Assembly (NCBI RefSeq): GCF_000307875.1
Contig: NZ_AJLS01000060.1
Location: 1-61,263, forward strand
DNA from: Neobacillus bataviensis LMG 21833
Lineage (GTDB): Bacteria; Bacillota; Bacilli; Bacillales; Cytobacillaceae
Direction: 5' to 3'
Length of the DNA stretch: 61,263 bases
Shown: positions 1 to 7,675 of the stretch, piece after piece
How the letters are laid out: the number at the start of each line of letters is the position of its first letter
Numbering within the stretch: position 1 is the stretch's first letter
The notes under the pieces: model-generated
What the model saw: the letters and a program-made list of their open reading frames with translations, nothing else
What the model was told of the DNA's origin: nothing
The model's database searches: none
Position numbers and translations under genes: made by a program

Positions 1-253
1 ATGAAGACCAAAACGCTCATCGAATACATGCAAAATGGTCTTCATCCCGCTTATGAAGACCAAAACGCTCATCGAATGCAAACAAAAAGGTCTTCATCTC
101 GCTTATGAAGACCAAAACACTCATCGAATACAAACAAAATGGTCTTCATCATGTCGATGAAGACCAAAACACTCATCGAATGCATGCAAAATGGTCTTCA
201 TCATGTCGATGAAGATCAAAACCCCAAACGGATTCCCACAAAACGGTCTTCAT
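1..253. repeat. Tandem 52-bp hairpin repeat array, five units
   Basis: Five units of exactly 45 bp start at 1, 53, 105, 157 and 209, separated by 7-bp spacers (CCCGCTT, CTCGCTT, CATGTCG twice). Each unit begins ATGAAGACCA and ends TGGTCTTCAT, a 10-bp inverted repeat around a core with AAAAC, CGAAT and CAAAAT. Two mutually exclusive foldings are possible: within a unit (10-bp stem, about 25-nt loop) or across a spacer (10-bp stem, 7-nt loop). The fifth unit is the most diverged. The same family closes the window at 61046. No protein is likely here; the long open frame over it is a by-product of the periodicity. Confidence 0.9.
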
Positions 254-300
254 TGAAGAAGTCGCGCTTGCGCAATATCCCGATTCACTTATTTCATTCC

Positions 301-330
301 GCAAGGACCGTCCCCTTCTTCACTGCTTCC
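301..330. repeat. REP-like GGGGACGGTTC element after dgoD
   Basis: On the minus strand, directly after the dgoD TAG stop, there is GGAAGCAGTGAAGAAGGGGA followed by CGGTCC, a diverged copy of the AAGCAGGGGACGGTTC element seen at seven other places in this window. No clear rho-independent terminator for the dgo operon is visible between this element and the repeat array. Confidence 0.6.
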
Positions 331-1479
331 CTACCATTCCGCAATGCTTCCATCTTTGTGGCGCCAAACTGGATTTTTCCAGTTATGGCTGACTTCGGCT
401 TGTTTTCTGACAAATTCCTCGTTGATTTCTATTCCTAAGCCAGGGCCTTGCGGGATGCTGACGTAGCCGTCTTTATATTCAAATACGGATTTATCGACGA
501 TATAATCTAGCAGGTCGCTGCCTTGGTTGTAATGGATCCCTAAACTTTGCTCTTGAATAAAAGCATTATGAGCTGTCGCATCCACTTGCAAACAGGCCGC
601 GAGCGCAATTGGGCCTAATGGACAGTGCGGTGCAAGTGCGACATCGTAGGCCTCAGCCATCGTAGCAATTTTCTTACATTCGGTAATGCCGCCCGCATGG
701 GATACATCTGGTTGAATGATGTCAACATAACCATTCGCCAGCACCGATTTGAAATCCCAACGCGAAAACATCCGCTCCCCTGTGGCAATTGGAATCGAAG
801 TATGCTGGGCAATTTCTCGTAATGCTTCATTATTTTCAGCGAGCACCGGCTCTTCGATAAACATTGGTCGGAACTGCTCCAGTTCCTTAGCAAGAATCTT
901 CGCCATCGGTTTATGTACCCGTCCGTGAAAATCAATCCCAATCCCTACGTATTGCCCGACCGCCTCCCGAACCGCGGCAATTCGCTCCAGCACCTGGTCT
1001 ATTTTTTCATAAGAATCAATATACTGCAGTTCTTCCGTTCCATTCATTTTGACAGCCGTGAAGCCCACATCGACAATTTTCTTTGCCGCTGCACCAACAT
1101 CTGATGGCCGATCGCCGCCAATCCAGGAATAAACTTTAATCGAATCGCGGCAGGCACCACCCAGCAACTGATAGACAGGCGCATTAAAGTATTTTCCTTT
1201 AATATCCCAAAGGGCCTGGTCGATTCCCGCAATCGCACTCATCAAAATCGGGCCGCCGCGATAAAATCCGGAGCGATATAACATGCTCCAATGATCTTCA
1301 ATTCTGAGTGGATCCTTGCCAATTAAATATTCCATTAATTCTTCGACACAAGCCTTAACCGTGGAGGCTCTTCCTTCGATGACCGGTTCACCCCAGCCAA
1401 CGATTCCTTCATCGGTTTCTATTTTTAAAAATAACCAGCGCGGCGGAACCTGGAAAAGCTCATAGCTGCGAATTTTCAT
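331..1479 (-). CDS. dgoD: D-galactonate dehydratase
   Basis: Dehydrates D-galactonate to 2-dehydro-3-deoxy-D-galactonate, the first step of the DeLey-Doudoroff galactonate route. It belongs to the mandelate racemase branch of the enolase superfamily. With the start at 1479 the protein has 382 residues, the length of E. coli DgoD, and every catalytic residue falls at the E. coli number: D183 and H185 (DFHG), E209 (IEEP), E235 (TGER), H285 (APHC) and E310. The start was chosen because AAAGGGAG lies 8 nt upstream; an upstream in-frame ATG at 1503 has no ribosome site. It overlaps the end of dgoK by 20 bp and is the last gene of the operon. Substrate assignment is strong because dgoK and dgoA are adjacent. 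Confidence 0.93.
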   Translation of the reverse strand: MKIRSYELFQVPPRWLFLKIETDEGIVGWGEPVIEGRASTVKACVEELMEYLIGKDPLRIEDHWSMLYRSGFYRGGPILMSAIAGIDQALWDIKGKYFNAPVYQLLGGACRDSIKVYSWIGGDRPSDVGAAAKKIVDVGFTAVKMNGTEELQYIDSYEKIDQVLERIAAVREAVGQYVGIGIDFHGRVHKPMAKILAKELEQFRPMFIEEPVLAENNEALREIAQHTSIPIATGERMFSRWDFKSVLANGYVDIIQPDVSHAGGITECKKIATMAEAYDVALAPHCPLGPIALAACLQVDATAHNAFIQEQSLGIHYNQGSDLLDYIVDKSVFEYKDGYVSIPQGPGLGIEINEEFVRKQAEVSHNWKNPVWRHKDGSIAEW

Positions 1480-2518
1480 CACACACACTCCCTTTTGAAG
1501 CATTTTTTAAAAATAAATCCTTACAATTGGCTAAAATCTCAGATGCCCCAAATACGAGGGAATCCTCTACCTGCTGATCCGTTGCCTCCATAACATCCCA
1601 CTTCTTATTCATATAACTTAATAAATGGCTAAAGGCCTTTCGTAAAGGATCTGAACCCCCGACGATCATCCATTCTATTTCACCCATTCCTTCCTCCGAT
1701 TGAGAAAGTGCTTGAAGGTCACTATAGATGACGGAACCGGCAAAATAATTTGCCCGCTGATTGGCATCCAAATCTGAAAATAAATCTAGCAGACGAATAT
1801 GATAAAAACTTCTAGTTAGTCCATACTGCTTCGCCGCCTCGAACCCACATTCAAGCATCTTCTGATCGATGCTTTTAATCAGACTTGAACCCAAGGAATC
1901 AGAAAGAATGGTTTCCTTCTGAAGAGCACTTAGTGTTTCCCCTCCTAATGTCGACAAACAATACAACAAATCCTTCCGCTCACCCACGGCAACAAATTTT
2001 GTATGTGAACCCGGAAGAACAATCATTCCCTTGCCATTCACATCAAACTGTTTCAGCAAACCAAAGGATTCTACTTCCTCGCCGCGCATCACATCGAATT
2101 CGTTAATACACGCAACCAAATCCCGAGGATCCATTGAATCAATCGTATTTTTCATGCCTGGTATAAAAACACAAGGGATACTTAAGAATTCTTCCAACTG
2201 GGTCACTTTTGAAAACTGTGCAAACTCCTCCAATCCCGCCGGACTAGGAATATGAGGGATTTCATATATGCCTAAATTGGAAGTAATCATTCCGGATGCC
2301 GCAATATACTCGATATCAGAAGGTGTTAATTGATGTTTTGCCAATAATCGTTCCAGCCCCTGTTTTAATTGAGCCTTTAGGTTATTATTGCTGCCTGAAA
2401 TGGCTGTGTCCTTTACACCAATTCTTATTTTCTCCGTATCAAGAACCTCGCTTGTTGTTTTGTCGTAAAGCCTTAGTCTAGAGTTAGTCGTTCCAGAATC
2501 AATCAGGATTACCTTCAC
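1460..2518 (-). CDS. dgoK: 2-dehydro-3-deoxygalactonokinase
   Basis: Phosphorylates 2-dehydro-3-deoxygalactonate with ATP, giving the substrate of the DgoA aldolase. The N-terminus carries the ATPase-fold phosphate loop DSGTTNSR and the protein has about 352 residues. The start is uncertain: I favour the GTG at 2518, which gives MKVILIDSG as in family members and has a GTGGTGG ribosome-site-like run just upstream; ATG codons at 2539 and 2572 lie upstream without a good ribosome site. The gene follows dgoA after a short gap and overlaps dgoD, so translation is probably coupled. Confidence 0.88.
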   Translation of the reverse strand: MKVILIDSGTTNSRLRLYDKTTSEVLDTEKIRIGVKDTAISGSNNNLKAQLKQGLERLLAKHQLTPSDIEYIAASGMITSNLGIYEIPHIPSPAGLEEFAQFSKVTQLEEFLSIPCVFIPGMKNTIDSMDPRDLVACINEFDVMRGEEVESFGLLKQFDVNGKGMIVLPGSHTKFVAVGERKDLLYCLSTLGGETLSALQKETILSDSLGSSLIKSIDQKMLECGFEAAKQYGLTRSFYHIRLLDLFSDLDANQRANYFAGSVIYSDLQALSQSEEGMGEIEWMIVGGSDPLRKAFSHLLSYMNKKWDVMEATDQQVEDSLVFGASEILANCKDLFLKNASKGSVCDENSQL

Positions 2519-2543
2519 ATCCACCACCACTTTTCTCATCAAT

Positions 2544-3188
2544 TCATTTAGGTGATTGAACTTTATGGACAATTTCTACAAAGCTAGCTGCCCGTCTTTC
2601 AATTTCTGTAAAATCACCTTGTTGTACCAGCTTTTCATCCACGAGTGAACTGCCAATTCCCAAGCAATGCGCCCCTGCCTTTAAAAAATCACCTGCATTC
2701 TCTAAGGAGACGCCACCGACAGCCATGGTTTCTACAAACGGCAACGGCCCCTTTAAGTCAGTCAAATACTTGGGCCCAAGCGGACGAATCGGGAAAATTT
2801 TGACCATTTTCACCCCGTATTCATATGCCGTTAACACCTCAGTCGGGGTCATAACTCCCGGAATAATCGGCACCTGATAGTACTTGGCCGTTTCAATGGT
2901 TTCCTTTTTCAAGGTCGGGGTGAGCAGGAAGCTTGCACCTGAAATAATCGCCAGTCTAGCAGACTCCGAATCTAGTACCGTCCCTGCCCCAATGAGCAGC
3001 TCCGGAAACTTTTGTTTCATCTGTTCAATTCCGCTGAGAGCTCCGGGGGTATTCAACGTGATTTCTACCGCCCGGATTCCTCCCTGATAAAGACTTCTCA
3101 CTGTATTTTCTAGCCCCTCAGAAGAGTGACTACGGATAATGGCCACCAGTTTTGCTCTCTTTATTTCCTCTAATGCCGAGGTGCTCAT
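2544..3188 (-). CDS. dgoA: 2-dehydro-3-deoxy-6-phosphogalactonate aldolase (KDPG/KHG family)
   Basis: Cleaves 2-dehydro-3-deoxy-6-phosphogalactonate to pyruvate and glyceraldehyde 3-phosphate. It is a 214-residue class I aldolase of the KDPG family with the active-site glutamate E42 (VEITL) and the Schiff-base lysine K130 (VKIFP), plus the phosphate-binding GVMTP and GGVS segments. Family members can act on KDPG or KDPGal; adjacency to dgoK and dgoD points to the galactonate branch. It lies 30 bp downstream of the ABC permease gene and shares its transcript. Confidence 0.88.
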   Translation of the reverse strand: MSTSALEEIKRAKLVAIIRSHSSEGLENTVRSLYQGGIRAVEITLNTPGALSGIEQMKQKFPELLIGAGTVLDSESARLAIISGASFLLTPTLKKETIETAKYYQVPIIPGVMTPTEVLTAYEYGVKMVKIFPIRPLGPKYLTDLKGPLPFVETMAVGGVSLENAGDFLKAGAHCLGIGSSLVDEKLVQQGDFTEIERRAASFVEIVHKVQSPK

Positions 3189-3217
3189 TCTACTTCATCT
3201 CCAATTTTGGTTATGAT

Positions 3218-4042
3218 TTAGCCTTTTACACTGCCACCCGTTAATCCAGCAATAATATATTTTTGGGCAAAGAGCGCCAATATTAGAACCGGTGCTGTGA
3301 TGATCACGGAAGCGGCCATCAGACCTCCCCAGTTAATATCTGAATAGGAGATAAAATTAAAGACGGCAATCGGCAATGTCTTCGTCTTGTCACCGGCAAG
3401 AATCAAGGAAAACATAAAGTTATTCCAGGAGAAAATAAACGCTAAGATCGATGACGTTACAATTCCCGGTCCCGAGATTGGAAGCATAACTCGTACAAAG
3501 GCAGCAGGAATGGAACAGCCGTCAACACGAGCGGATTCTTCAAGCTCATGCGGCAATCCTTCAAAAAATGGAATCATGACCCAGATAATAAACGGCATGG
3601 TCACTAGCATATGACTGAGAATAAGGGATGTATACGTATCGATTAAGTGCAATTTTGAGAAAATAATAAACCATGGAATAAGGAAAGAAATACCCGGGAC
3701 AATCCTCGCAACAAGGATTAACAGTCCGAGCCCCTGCTGCTTGTATTTCGCAATGGCATATGCGGCGGGTAATCCCAGAATGAGCCCAAAAATCGTCGCA
3801 CCCACTCCAACGATAAAGCTGTTCCAAATAAAGGTCAGAAAAGAATATTCATTAAATACACTTACGTAGTTTTTGAAACTTGCCGTAATTTCAAATAGCT
3901 TTGATGTATCAAGTATTTGTACTTGCGTTTTAAATGACGCAAGGAGCATCCATAGGAAAGGGAGCAAAAACAAAAACAGGGATAAGTAGACACCTACATG
4001 AGTCAAGATGACTTTTACTGGTTTTGGTTTTTTTCCACTCAT
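3218..4042 (-). CDS. CUT1 sugar ABC permease, MalG type
   Basis: Inner-membrane subunit of a carbohydrate ABC importer, 274 residues with six predicted membrane segments. The cytoplasmic EAA loop is visible as EESARVDG followed by a glycine and LP about 20 residues on; this loop docks the ATPase. The C-terminus ends GLTGGSVKG, typical of MalG-type permeases. It overlaps the preceding permease by 4 bp (ATGA). The likely substrate is D-galactonate or a galactonate-yielding compound, from context only. No ATPase gene is in the operon. Confidence 0.9.
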   Translation of the reverse strand: MSGKKPKPVKVILTHVGVYLSLFLFLLPFLWMLLASFKTQVQILDTSKLFEITASFKNYVSVFNEYSFLTFIWNSFIVGVGATIFGLILGLPAAYAIAKYKQQGLGLLILVARIVPGISFLIPWFIIFSKLHLIDTYTSLILSHMLVTMPFIIWVMIPFFEGLPHELEESARVDGCSIPAAFVRVMLPISGPGIVTSSILAFIFSWNNFMFSLILAGDKTKTLPIAVFNFISYSDINWGGLMAASVIITAPVLILALFAQKYIIAGLTGGSVKG

Positions 4043-4917
4043 AGGTTTACCCCCGCTCTGTTCCGTAAAAGGATCGTAAAAATACTAATGGATAGGACAA
4101 TAATGAAAAATACCATAAGTAAGGCGGATGCCTGACCAATTTTAAAATATTGAAACCCTAAAACATACCCGTAAATATTAATCGTCTGTGAGGATGTACC
4201 TGGTCCACCTTGAGTGGTCGCATAAATAATATCAAACGTTTTTAATGCATCAATCATTCGTAGCAGAACAGCCGAATAAAGCGTTGGCTTCAATAAAGGC
4301 AGAGTAATTTTTTGAAAGGATTGCCATGTGTTGGCGCCATCAATCATCGCCGCCTCATAAGGATCCTTTGGCAGTGATACGAGGCCTGCCAATACGATTA
4401 AAGCAATCATTGGCGTCCATTCCCAAACGTCAATAAAAATTAACGAAGGCATAACGAGATTCTGTGATGTTAACCATTCCTGACCTGGGAGTCCTAATTT
4501 TTCTAAAAACACATTCGCGATCCCGATATTAGGCTCGTAAATCAGAACCCAGATTAAACCTACCGCAACAGGCGTCGCAACCATCGGCAATAGAAATAAC
4601 GTTTTTACTAGCCCTTTTCCGACAATATTTTGGTTCATCAGGACGGCTAGCCCCACACCTAATACCGTTTCAACAGTTACCGCCACAATTGTAAAATAAA
4701 ACATAAGCTTCAACGATTTAAGAAAAAGCTCATCATGAAATAATTCGAGATAATTTTGCAATGCTACCCATAACGGCGGGGTAATATTCGACATATTCCA
4801 ATCATGAAAACTCAGCCAAAAGGTGTATCCAACAGGCATAACCATCATGAGTCCTACAAAGATTACAGCAGGCATGGTAAAAACCCACTTGATGTTACGA
4901 TCAATCCAATTTGTCAT
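4039..4917 (-). CDS. CUT1 sugar ABC permease, MalF type
   Basis: Partner permease of the importer, about 292 residues when started at 4917 (MTNWIDR), where AAGGGGGAG lies about 8 nt upstream. An open frame continues upstream to 4986 but has no ribosome site. Six membrane segments are predicted, and the EAA loop is seen as YEAAMIDGA. Genes for the binding protein (upstream) and the second permease (downstream) flank it, giving the usual order binding protein, MalF, MalG. Confidence 0.9.
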   Translation of the reverse strand: MTNWIDRNIKWVFTMPAVIFVGLMMVMPVGYTFWLSFHDWNMSNITPPLWVALQNYLELFHDELFLKSLKLMFYFTIVAVTVETVLGVGLAVLMNQNIVGKGLVKTLFLLPMVATPVAVGLIWVLIYEPNIGIANVFLEKLGLPGQEWLTSQNLVMPSLIFIDVWEWTPMIALIVLAGLVSLPKDPYEAAMIDGANTWQSFQKITLPLLKPTLYSAVLLRMIDALKTFDIIYATTQGGPGTSSQTINIYGYVLGFQYFKIGQASALLMVFFIIVLSISIFTILLRNRAGVNL

Positions 4918-5035
4918 TCTTCTGCTCCCCCTTACCCACTTGCCTTTTAAAAAAACGGCCTCCAAGCGAGCATCCAGAAAATCCACCCCAGATTGCTAAC
5001 CGAAAGCCGTTTCGAATTAGGTGTTATCGGTTTTA

Positions 5036-6367
5036 TTATTTCTCGCTGTCAAGAATCTTTTGGAATTCTCCGTCTGCTTTTTCCGCAGCCGCTTTAACAT
5101 CTTTGCCTTCAATTCCGGCTAGGATGACGTCACCGATCACATCACGTGCAGCTCCTACGTTAACAATTGCTGGACGATCGTAAGGGACGCCCTTATCGCC
5201 GCCATTCGCTGCAATCGCTTCGGCTAGATCTTTCGGGAATTTCGCTGTTCCTTCTGGAGAATTCCAGACAGAAATACGGGCACCAGGATTTCCATCAGCT
5301 TGAAGCTTTAGAACCATTTCTTTACTTTCAGCCCACTTAATAAATTCCCATGCTGCATCTTTCTTTTCAGAGTTCGCTCCGACTCCAAGCGCCCAAGAAG
5401 TGATATTATAAGGCTTCGCTCCATTTGGACCAGCAGGGAATGGGGCAAAACCAACTTTATCGGCTACCTGTGATTTTGAAGCATCCGTCGCGTTAGTAAA
5501 TAGGGATGAAGCATCTGTATAGAATGCCGCTTTTCCTTGGGTGAACACAGCCATTGCTTCCGGCCAGCTCATGTTTAATGTCCCTTTAGGGCCATATTTA
5601 TTTAGCATGTTGCCGTAGTAGTTAAACGCTTCAATCGCTTCTGGACTTGTAATGGTTGACTTGCCATCCTTCATGAAGTCACCGCCAAAAGCATACAAGT
5701 AGCTTGAGAACTGAGTAACAGCTGCTGCCCGCTTCCCACGAGAAACAAATCCGGAAACCCCATTTGCAGGATCATTTAATTTCTTTGCCGCTGCCTCAAG
5801 TTCTTCTAGTGTTTTCGGAACTTCGATTCCAGCCTTCTCTAAAAGATCCTTACGATAGTACAAAACCTCTGTTTCTGTTACGAGCGGCAAGCCATAAAAC
5901 TTATCCCCATCCTTTACACTTCCAAGGGAGGAAGGAATAAAGTCAGCCGTATAATCCTTGTCTTTAGTGACATAACCGCTCATATCTGCAAAGTATCCGC
6001 TCTTATGGTACATTTTCCCGTCTTGAAGCGGGCGGAACATCACAACGTCAATCCCCTTTGAGTTAGAAGCAAACTCGACGGATGTTTTTTGTGTCAGTTG
6101 ATCCTCAAAGTAGCTATCAATCTTAACCTTAATACCTGTCTCTTTCTCGAATGCAGGCAATTCCTTTTTAATCGACTCTGTCCACGGATGGTTAGCAGCC
6201 ACCACGCGAATTTCTTGCACCTTCTTCTCCGCTTTATCTGGTGTTTTAGATGCAGTTCCAGATGATGAATCTGACCCGCCGCTGCAGCCCACGAGCGCAG
6301 AACTGATCCCAACGGCTAAAGCAAGCAACCCAGCTGTTTTTTTGAAACCTACGAAACTATTCCTCAT
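5036..6367 (-). CDS. Sugar ABC transporter substrate-binding lipoprotein
   Basis: Extracellular solute-binding protein family 1, 443 residues. It has a signal peptide with lipobox LVGC followed by a Ser/Gly-rich linker, so it is probably a lipid-anchored receptor outside the membrane. It is the first gene of the dgo operon, with GAGGGGAAG before the ATG at 6367. Likely ligand is D-galactonate or a related sugar acid, inferred from the dgoKAD genes downstream. In E. coli galactonate enters through the MFS carrier DgoT, so an ABC importer here would be a different solution. Confidence 0.9.
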   Translation of the reverse strand: MRNSFVGFKKTAGLLALAVGISSALVGCSGGSDSSSGTASKTPDKAEKKVQEIRVVAANHPWTESIKKELPAFEKETGIKVKIDSYFEDQLTQKTSVEFASNSKGIDVVMFRPLQDGKMYHKSGYFADMSGYVTKDKDYTADFIPSSLGSVKDGDKFYGLPLVTETEVLYYRKDLLEKAGIEVPKTLEELEAAAKKLNDPANGVSGFVSRGKRAAAVTQFSSYLYAFGGDFMKDGKSTITSPEAIEAFNYYGNMLNKYGPKGTLNMSWPEAMAVFTQGKAAFYTDASSLFTNATDASKSQVADKVGFAPFPAGPNGAKPYNITSWALGVGANSEKKDAAWEFIKWAESKEMVLKLQADGNPGARISVWNSPEGTAKFPKDLAEAIAANGGDKGVPYDRPAIVNVGAARDVIGDVILAGIEGKDVKAAAEKADGEFQKILDSEK

Positions 6368-6408
6368 GATCTTCCCCTCTTTCTAAATATAAAAATAATT
6401 ACAAAAAG

Positions 6409-6422
6409 TGATAGCGGTTTCA
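6409..6422. promoter_or_regulatory. CcpA cre site at the dgo promoter
   Basis: TGATAGCGGTTTCA is a full match to the cre consensus TGWAANCGNTNWCA (read on the minus strand). It starts on the last base of the -10 box of the dgo promoter, a position where CcpA would block transcription when glucose is present. Confidence 0.8.
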
Positions 6423-6449
6423 TTATATGGCAAAATTTTTTTGTTTCAA
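6422..6449 (-). promoter_or_regulatory. Predicted sigma-A promoter of the dgo operon
   Basis: On the minus strand TTGAAA (6449-6444) and TATAAT (6427-6422) are 16 bp apart. The cre site at 6409-6422 overlaps the -10 box and a weaker cre lies just upstream of the -35. Confidence 0.6.
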
Positions 6450-6458
6450 AAGTGACTT

Positions 6459-6472
6459 GTTAAGCGCTATCA
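6459..6472. promoter_or_regulatory. Second, weaker cre-like site
   Basis: GTTAAGCGCTATCA matches the cre consensus except at its first two bases. It lies just upstream of the -35 box, 50 bp from the strong cre. Confidence 0.45.
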
Positions 6473-6484
6473 TAATTATTTTAA

Positions 6485-6502
6485 ATGGTTTAATATAACC
6501 AT
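6485..6502. promoter_or_regulatory. Inverted repeat, candidate IclR operator upstream of dgo
   Basis: ATGGTTTAATATAACCAT has perfect 6-bp arms (ATGGTT/AACCAT) around 6 bp. It lies upstream of the dgo promoter and just past the end of the IclR gene, as expected for an activator or repressor site. Assignment to the IclR protein is inference. Confidence 0.4.
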
Positions 6503-6529
6503 ATAATGACATATTTATATTTACTAAAT

Positions 6530-7276
6530 TTATCTGTATCCAATGCTGCATGATATGTTCATAGCGGTTTCGAGCAGCTTTTCAACAATCATTTCCTTCT
6601 GTTTAAGCATTCGTTCTTTCGGCCCTGCTACGCTGATTGCTGCCTGAATTGTCTGGTCTACTCCATAAACTGGAGCCGCAAGACAATAGAGGCCTTCTTC
6701 ATTCTCTTCATCATCAATCGAGTAACCCTGTTCTACAAACATGTCCAACTGCTGCAAAAGGTCTTCCTTTTTCGTAATGGTCTTTTGCGTGATAGGCTCA
6801 AGTTTTAAATGGCTTAAAATTTCGCCTTTCTTATTTTCGGGAAGAAAAGTTAAAAAGGCTTTCCCTAAACCAGTACAGTATAGCGGTTTGCTTTTTCCAG
6901 GCTCCGCAGTGGTTTGTATGGAGCGATTACTAGTTATTTTTGCCACATACACCAATTCAGATTGCTCCAGTGTGGCCATGAATACAGTTTCCTGAACCGT
7001 TTCCATTAATGACTTTAGAAAAGGCAATCCTTGTGCTGAAAGATCTAATGCATCCTTTGCTGCACCGCCAAGCTGGATTAACTTTGGCCCCAGCTTATAT
7101 TTTCTAAAATGATCGGCTGTAAGGTAGCTGTTTTTATATAGCGTTTCAACCAAACCAGACGTACTACTCTGAGGAAAGGAAAGGATTTCGCTAATTTCCT
7201 TTATCGTTAAGCCAACTGGATGCTGGGCAAGTAAATCAAATACCCTCAATACCCGCTCTGCTGATTTCACCGACAT
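6530..7276 (-). CDS. IclR-family transcriptional regulator of the dgo cluster
   Basis: A 248-residue regulator with an N-terminal winged helix (SAERVLRVFDLL, then the recognition segment SFPQSSTSGLVETLYK) and a C-terminal IclR effector domain. The start at 7276 follows GGGGAGG with 7 nt spacing; the open frame upstream is unsupported. It lies upstream of the transport and dgo genes on the same strand and probably senses galactonate or its dehydration product. A perfect 18-bp palindrome lies 15 bp before its start codon, suggesting self-regulation. Confidence 0.88.
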   Translation of the reverse strand: MSVKSAERVLRVFDLLAQHPVGLTIKEISEILSFPQSSTSGLVETLYKNSYLTADHFRKYKLGPKLIQLGGAAKDALDLSAQGLPFLKSLMETVQETVFMATLEQSELVYVAKITSNRSIQTTAEPGKSKPLYCTGLGKAFLTFLPENKKGEILSHLKLEPITQKTITKKEDLLQQLDMFVEQGYSIDDEENEEGLYCLAAPVYGVDQTIQAAISVAGPKERMLKQKEMIVEKLLETAMNISCSIGYR

Positions 7277-7290
7277 CTTTACGCCTCCCC

Positions 7291-7308
7291 AAATCACATA
7301 TGTGATTT
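7291..7308. promoter_or_regulatory. 18-bp perfect palindrome before the IclR gene
   Basis: AAATCACATATGTGATTT is a perfect palindrome overlapping the region just before the GGGGAGG ribosome site. A second half copy (ATGTATGTGATTT) follows at about 7315-7328. The pair looks like tandem operators for autoregulation; which protein binds is inferred. Confidence 0.55.
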
Positions 7309-7442
7309 AACATCATGTATGTGATTTACTAAATAAATCATACTATATGCCTAATTTTCTTGCAACAACTTATTGAAATATTTAGATATTTGCTTTTCCT
7401 TGGAATCTAAATCTAGAAAACTACTATGTAGAAGGGTTCTAT

Positions 7443-7580
7443 TGGACATTTTCATCCAGATTCGTGAAGTTTTGTCCATTAGGACCTTTCTATCGGACAT
7501 TTTCATCCAGATTCGTGAAGTTTTGTCCATTAGGATCTTTCTATTGGACATTTTCATCCAGATTCGTGAAGTTTTGTCCA
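7443..7580. repeat. Tandem 51-bp hairpin repeat array, three units
   Basis: Three copies with a 51-bp period (GGAC cores at 7444, 7495 and 7546). On the minus strand each unit reads TGGACAAAAC, then CACGAATC, GATGAAAATGTCC. A long-loop hairpin (TGGACA/TGTCCA) can form within a unit and a 7-nt-loop hairpin (TGTCCATTAG with CTATTGGACA) between units. This is the geometry of the arrays at 1-253 and 61046 with different stem sequence. The surrounding 7309-7633 has no credible gene; the open frames over the repeats encode only a 17-residue repetition. Confidence 0.85.
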
Positions 7581-7633
7581 TTAGAACCTTTCTCTATCAA
7601 TGCCCAAAAGACGAAGTTAAAATCTTGTATAAA

Positions 7634-7674
7634 AACAAGTAAGGAGAGGCTGTCTTAGCCTCTCCTTACTTGTT
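7634..7674 (-). terminator. Rho-independent terminator of the hydroxyacid dehydrogenase gene
   Basis: An 18-bp perfect stem (7634-7651 with 7657-7674, core AAGGAGAGGCT) with a 5-nt loop starts right after the TGA stop, followed on the minus strand by TTTTTAT. Confidence 0.92.
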
Positions 7675-7675
7675 T

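Noticed and set aside
1..253. Tandem repeats as a CRISPR array
   Set aside because: Spacers are only 7 bp and nearly identical, the repeats are 45 bp, and there are no cas genes.
139..438. 99-codon plus-strand frame
   Set aside because: Runs through the repeat array and into the end of dgoD on the other strand; no ribosome site.
7351..7581. Reading frame with a repeated MDKTSRIWMKMS unit
   Set aside because: It is the translation of the 51-bp hairpin array (51 is a multiple of three); no ribosome site and no natural protein composition.
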